Of a stretch of DNA of 64,000 nt, positions 61,373-64,000 are shown piece after piece. The DNA comes from Coptis chinensis (Eukaryota; Streptophyta; Magnoliopsida; Ranunculales; Ranunculaceae): positions 682,001 to 746,000 of the forward strand of contig CM027382.1 of the NCBI GenBank assembly GCA_015680905.1, in the 5' to 3' direction. Every line of letters begins with the position of its first letter. Position 1 is the stretch's first letter. The notes under the pieces were generated by a model that did not search any database, was not told the DNA's origin, and worked only from the letters and a program-made list of their open reading frames with translations. The position numbers and the translations under genes are program-made.

Positions 61373-63183
61373 ATGGATCGATATCAGAGGGTGGAGAAGC
61401 CTAGAGCAGATACACCAATAAACGAGAATGAGATAAGGATTACTACTCAAGGACGTATGAGGAATTACATTACTTATGCTACCACACTTTTACAGGTTTA
61501 ATTTTTATATTAATAAGTTTATAATTCAGTATAGGCCCACTTTTAAATCTTATTTGATGGGTTAAAGAATGTTACTTTACGATAAAGGGTCTAATGAGAT
61601 TTATACTACCACACTTTTACAGGTTTAATTTTTGTTATTAATAAGTTTATAATTCAGTATAGGCCCACTTTTAAATCTTATTTGATGGGTTAAAGAATGT
61701 TACTTTAGGATAAAGGGTCTAATGAGATTGTTCTTAAAGCTATGGGGAGAGCTATTAACAAGACTGTTATGATTGGTGAACTAATTAAGGTACTAAGTTT
61801 TTTTTTTTTTTTTTTTTTTGTTTGTTTGTAGACAAGTCACAAACATTATCTAAGATGAATTTGTTTGTTTGTTTGTTTTTCCAGAGAAGGATTGTTGGTC
61901 TACATCAGAACACATCTATTGGATCAACTGATATTACCGACATGTGGGAGCCTTTGGAAGAAGGGCTTCTTCCGTAAGGATCGATTTTTTTGTTTGTGCT
62001 GAGAAACAAGCAATTTTTTGTCACTGAAATTGACATCTTTTTTATCCTTTTTGCAGCTTAGAAACTACACGTCATGTTTCAATGATTACAATTACGTTAT
62101 CTATCAAGGAGCTGGATGTATCTTCCACGGGTAAATGACTAAAACTACTAGTCAGCTGATTCATTACTTTGTTTTTTATTCTGAGATGTTACTAAAGTAT
62201 TTATATATAATTCAGGTATCAATCACCTATTCCAGCCGATCAGGTGAAACCGTGGAACGAATTAGACAATGAAGGAGGTAAAGCAACGATTTTTTCTTTG
62301 TTGATACACATTTTTATTTCACTTCATGGTTTTGATATATTTCATGTAAACCAGAGGGCTCCCCTGGCATGCGAGGCAGAGGACGTGGTGGTCGAGGAAG
62401 GGGTAGAGGCAGAGGTAATCAGTTTATATTTCAGTAACAACAGAGCTCTTTTGCTTCTTGTCAGTGTTCTTCATTGTTAACATTTTTAAATAGATTAGTA
62501 ATATTACTGTGGGTGAAGGTACAATGGAGGAGGCTAGTTAACAGTACCTGGGATAACTTGCATACAAAGAATAAGAAATAGAAGTAGATAGGTCACTCCT
62601 GGGTTACAAAATCCTCCCACTAAGAAAAAGGTCATCTAATTTTGGTTTTTCGGAATATGAAATGATGAAGCAGTTTATCTATTTAAAATAGAGAGAAAAA
62701 AGAGAACAACAAAACAATTAGCATTTGGTTATTTAAATTTTGTCAACCTATGGAGAAGGCATTTTGTTTGGGATGTAACTTATCAATCTCACGTAATGAG
62801 TGCAAACTTCTTAGTTAACCAGCTAACCTAAGAAAATTACATTAATCCCACCAATTTTATGCATGTTTTGTTTGTAGCCTGGTTGTGATGTTTATTGTCA
62901 CAAATGGATTTTCGTTCTTCTTGTCTTCAGTTGAATTCTGCCTTTGGTCCTTTCCGCATGCCAGCTTTGAAATGTCTCTTGTTTTCAGGGATTTACAATG
63001 GTTATGCAGACTACAATGGTGAGGGAGGTTGGGATGGTGGTCGTGGCTATGGTGGTAGAGGTAGAGGCCGTGGGAGAGGTCGTTTCCGTGGGCATGGAAG
63101 AGGGTTTGGTGGTGGAGATATACATCAAGAACCTGGTGCTTTCAACTATGCTGAATTAGATGCACCACCTCTGCCAGGCCGTG
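61373..63183 (+). CDS. Alba-domain RGG-rich RNA/DNA-binding protein (3' end beyond the window)
   Basis: A member of the long plant Alba proteins (ALBA4-6 group), cytoplasmic or nuclear RNA-binding proteins with an N-terminal Alba fold and a C-terminal RGG tail. Coding exons: 61373-61495 (MDRYQRVEKPRADTPINENE, TQGRMRNYITYATTLLQ), 61709-61789 (DKGSNEIVLKAMGRAINKTV), 61885-61973 (RRIVGLHQNTSIGSTDITD), 62057-62130, about 62216-62277, then RGG exons near 62355-62414 and 62989-63183 (GRGRGRGRGRFRGHGRG). The last visible exon ends at a donor GTAAGTCC, so the stop lies outside. Between 62130 and 62216 the frame does not carry: the 62-bp exon needs 63 bases to give the family sequence YQSPIPADQ. Use of a later acceptor at 62235 would restore the frame while skipping six residues. 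Confidence 0.9.
61474..61728 (+). repeat. Tandem duplication spanning an Alba exon-intron-exon junction
   Basis: Two adjacent copies of about 127 bp (61474-61600 and 61601-61728) each contain the end of exon 1 (CTACCACACTTTTACAG|GT), the short intron and the start of exon 2 (GATAAAGGGTCTAATGAG). They differ at only a few positions. In the first copy the acceptor AG reads AC, leaving only the second copy with a usable acceptor. Confidence 0.92.
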
Positions 63184-64000
63184 GTAAGTCCTAGATATGT
63201 GGATTTTAACATGCCTGTGGCATTTCAGCCACAATGTACTTTGTAAATTTGTTACAATGGTTTGGCATGTGTTTAATCCAAGTGGGACTCCAAATTGCAG
63301 ATGCATTTGTCCTAGTTCAAGATATCCACCCTTGCATGCCTTGTTTAATGGACTTATCATGAATGATATTATAAAATGCCCAAATCTAGTTTCTGCCCTC
63401 TTTCAGCAGTCCTAAAAATTTTGTTCGTTCTTTCTTTTAATCAGACATATGCTTCTTCTTCTAAATGCCTTGTTACCATTCATGCTATGGAGGTAGAACA
63501 TGTACATGTAACATGCCCTCTTACGTATATTATTCTGAATGTGTTTTCATGTGTCTGAATGTGGACCTTTTCATGGTAAACTTTTTGAAATTACAGAGTT
63601 ACATGGATTATCTGTCGTTGCTTTTAGCATGATTTTTTTTTTTCTGACAAAACGATGTTCTCTACAATGATAGAGACATAAAGATTCTATAGAAGAACAT
63701 GGTTTTGTTGAATAAATGTAATTCCTTCAATTATTTTTATTACTATTAGTATTTTGAAGGCATGAGATGGTTGGGACTACAGAGCAATAACAGGTGTAGG
63801 GTTCAAACTAGATTTAATTCATCCTGAAACGGGCGAGAAATGGTGATTTGAGATATTTGAAATGATTTAAACTAAAACGAACATGACCTGTTTTGGTTGT
63901 ATTTATTTTTATTGAGTTATAGACTAATTGTAACTCATCTGCAAGCCTCTTTTTGGTTAGTTCTTCTAAAGAGCTCTGTGAGTCCATTTTTTTTAATACC
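63184..64000 (+). other. Alba gene intron or downstream region, no exon recognised
   Basis: After the donor at 63184 I see no further RGG-coding exon before the window ends. The stretch is AT-rich with T runs and is most simply the next intron. Confidence 0.45.

Overview
The window is nuclear DNA from a flowering plant, most likely a eudicot. The evidence is AT-rich sequence, intron-rich genes with GT-AG junctions, plant-specific protein families (PIE1-type SWR1 ATPase, LIKE-COV, ABR1-type ERF, PPR, G-type lectin receptor) and many small plant transposons. The species cannot be fixed from sequence alone. Nothing looks bacterial or organellar, and I found no convincing new biological system.

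Seven protein genes are supported. From left to right they are: PIE1, the SWR1-complex ATPase (2494-17348, minus); ASHH1/SDG26, a SET-domain histone methyltransferase (19913-24157, minus); a PAT8/PAT9-like DHHC S-acyltransferase (26649-30433, plus); an ABR1-like group X ERF transcription factor (31970-33811, minus); a LIKE-COV membrane protein (47517-51716, plus); PTBP3, a polypyrimidine-tract-binding splicing factor (52878-57959, minus); and the 5' part of an Alba-domain/RGG RNA-binding protein (61373 to beyond the window, plus). Two decayed host genes lie between them: a G-type lectin receptor fragment (about 30840-31450) and a PPR gene (about 45040-46030).

The 13.7 kb between the ERF and LIKE-COV genes (33812-47516) is a repeat-rich desert. 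It holds two solo Copia-type LTRs in opposite orientation, hAT and PIF/Harbinger MITEs with clear target-site duplications (TSDs), SINE-like pieces and a small tandem array. Other intergenic stretches and introns contain a Harbinger MITE with a hAT MITE nested in it, a GATACG-rich foldback element, a Mutator-like MITE, LINE 3' ends, a tRNA-derived SINE and an array of near-palindromes.

PIE1 (H2A.Z deposition) and ASHH1 (H3 methylation) are adjacent, on the same strand, and both act on flowering-time chromatin. LIKE-COV and PTBP3 are convergent neighbours, and their closest Arabidopsis relatives are, from memory, also near each other, which suggests old microsynteny.

Three otherwise well-conserved genes (PIE1, the S-acyltransferase and Alba) carry single-base frame breaks, four in all. 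Each can be diagnosed from exon length and protein conservation. They point either to residual base-level assembly errors or to real lesions.
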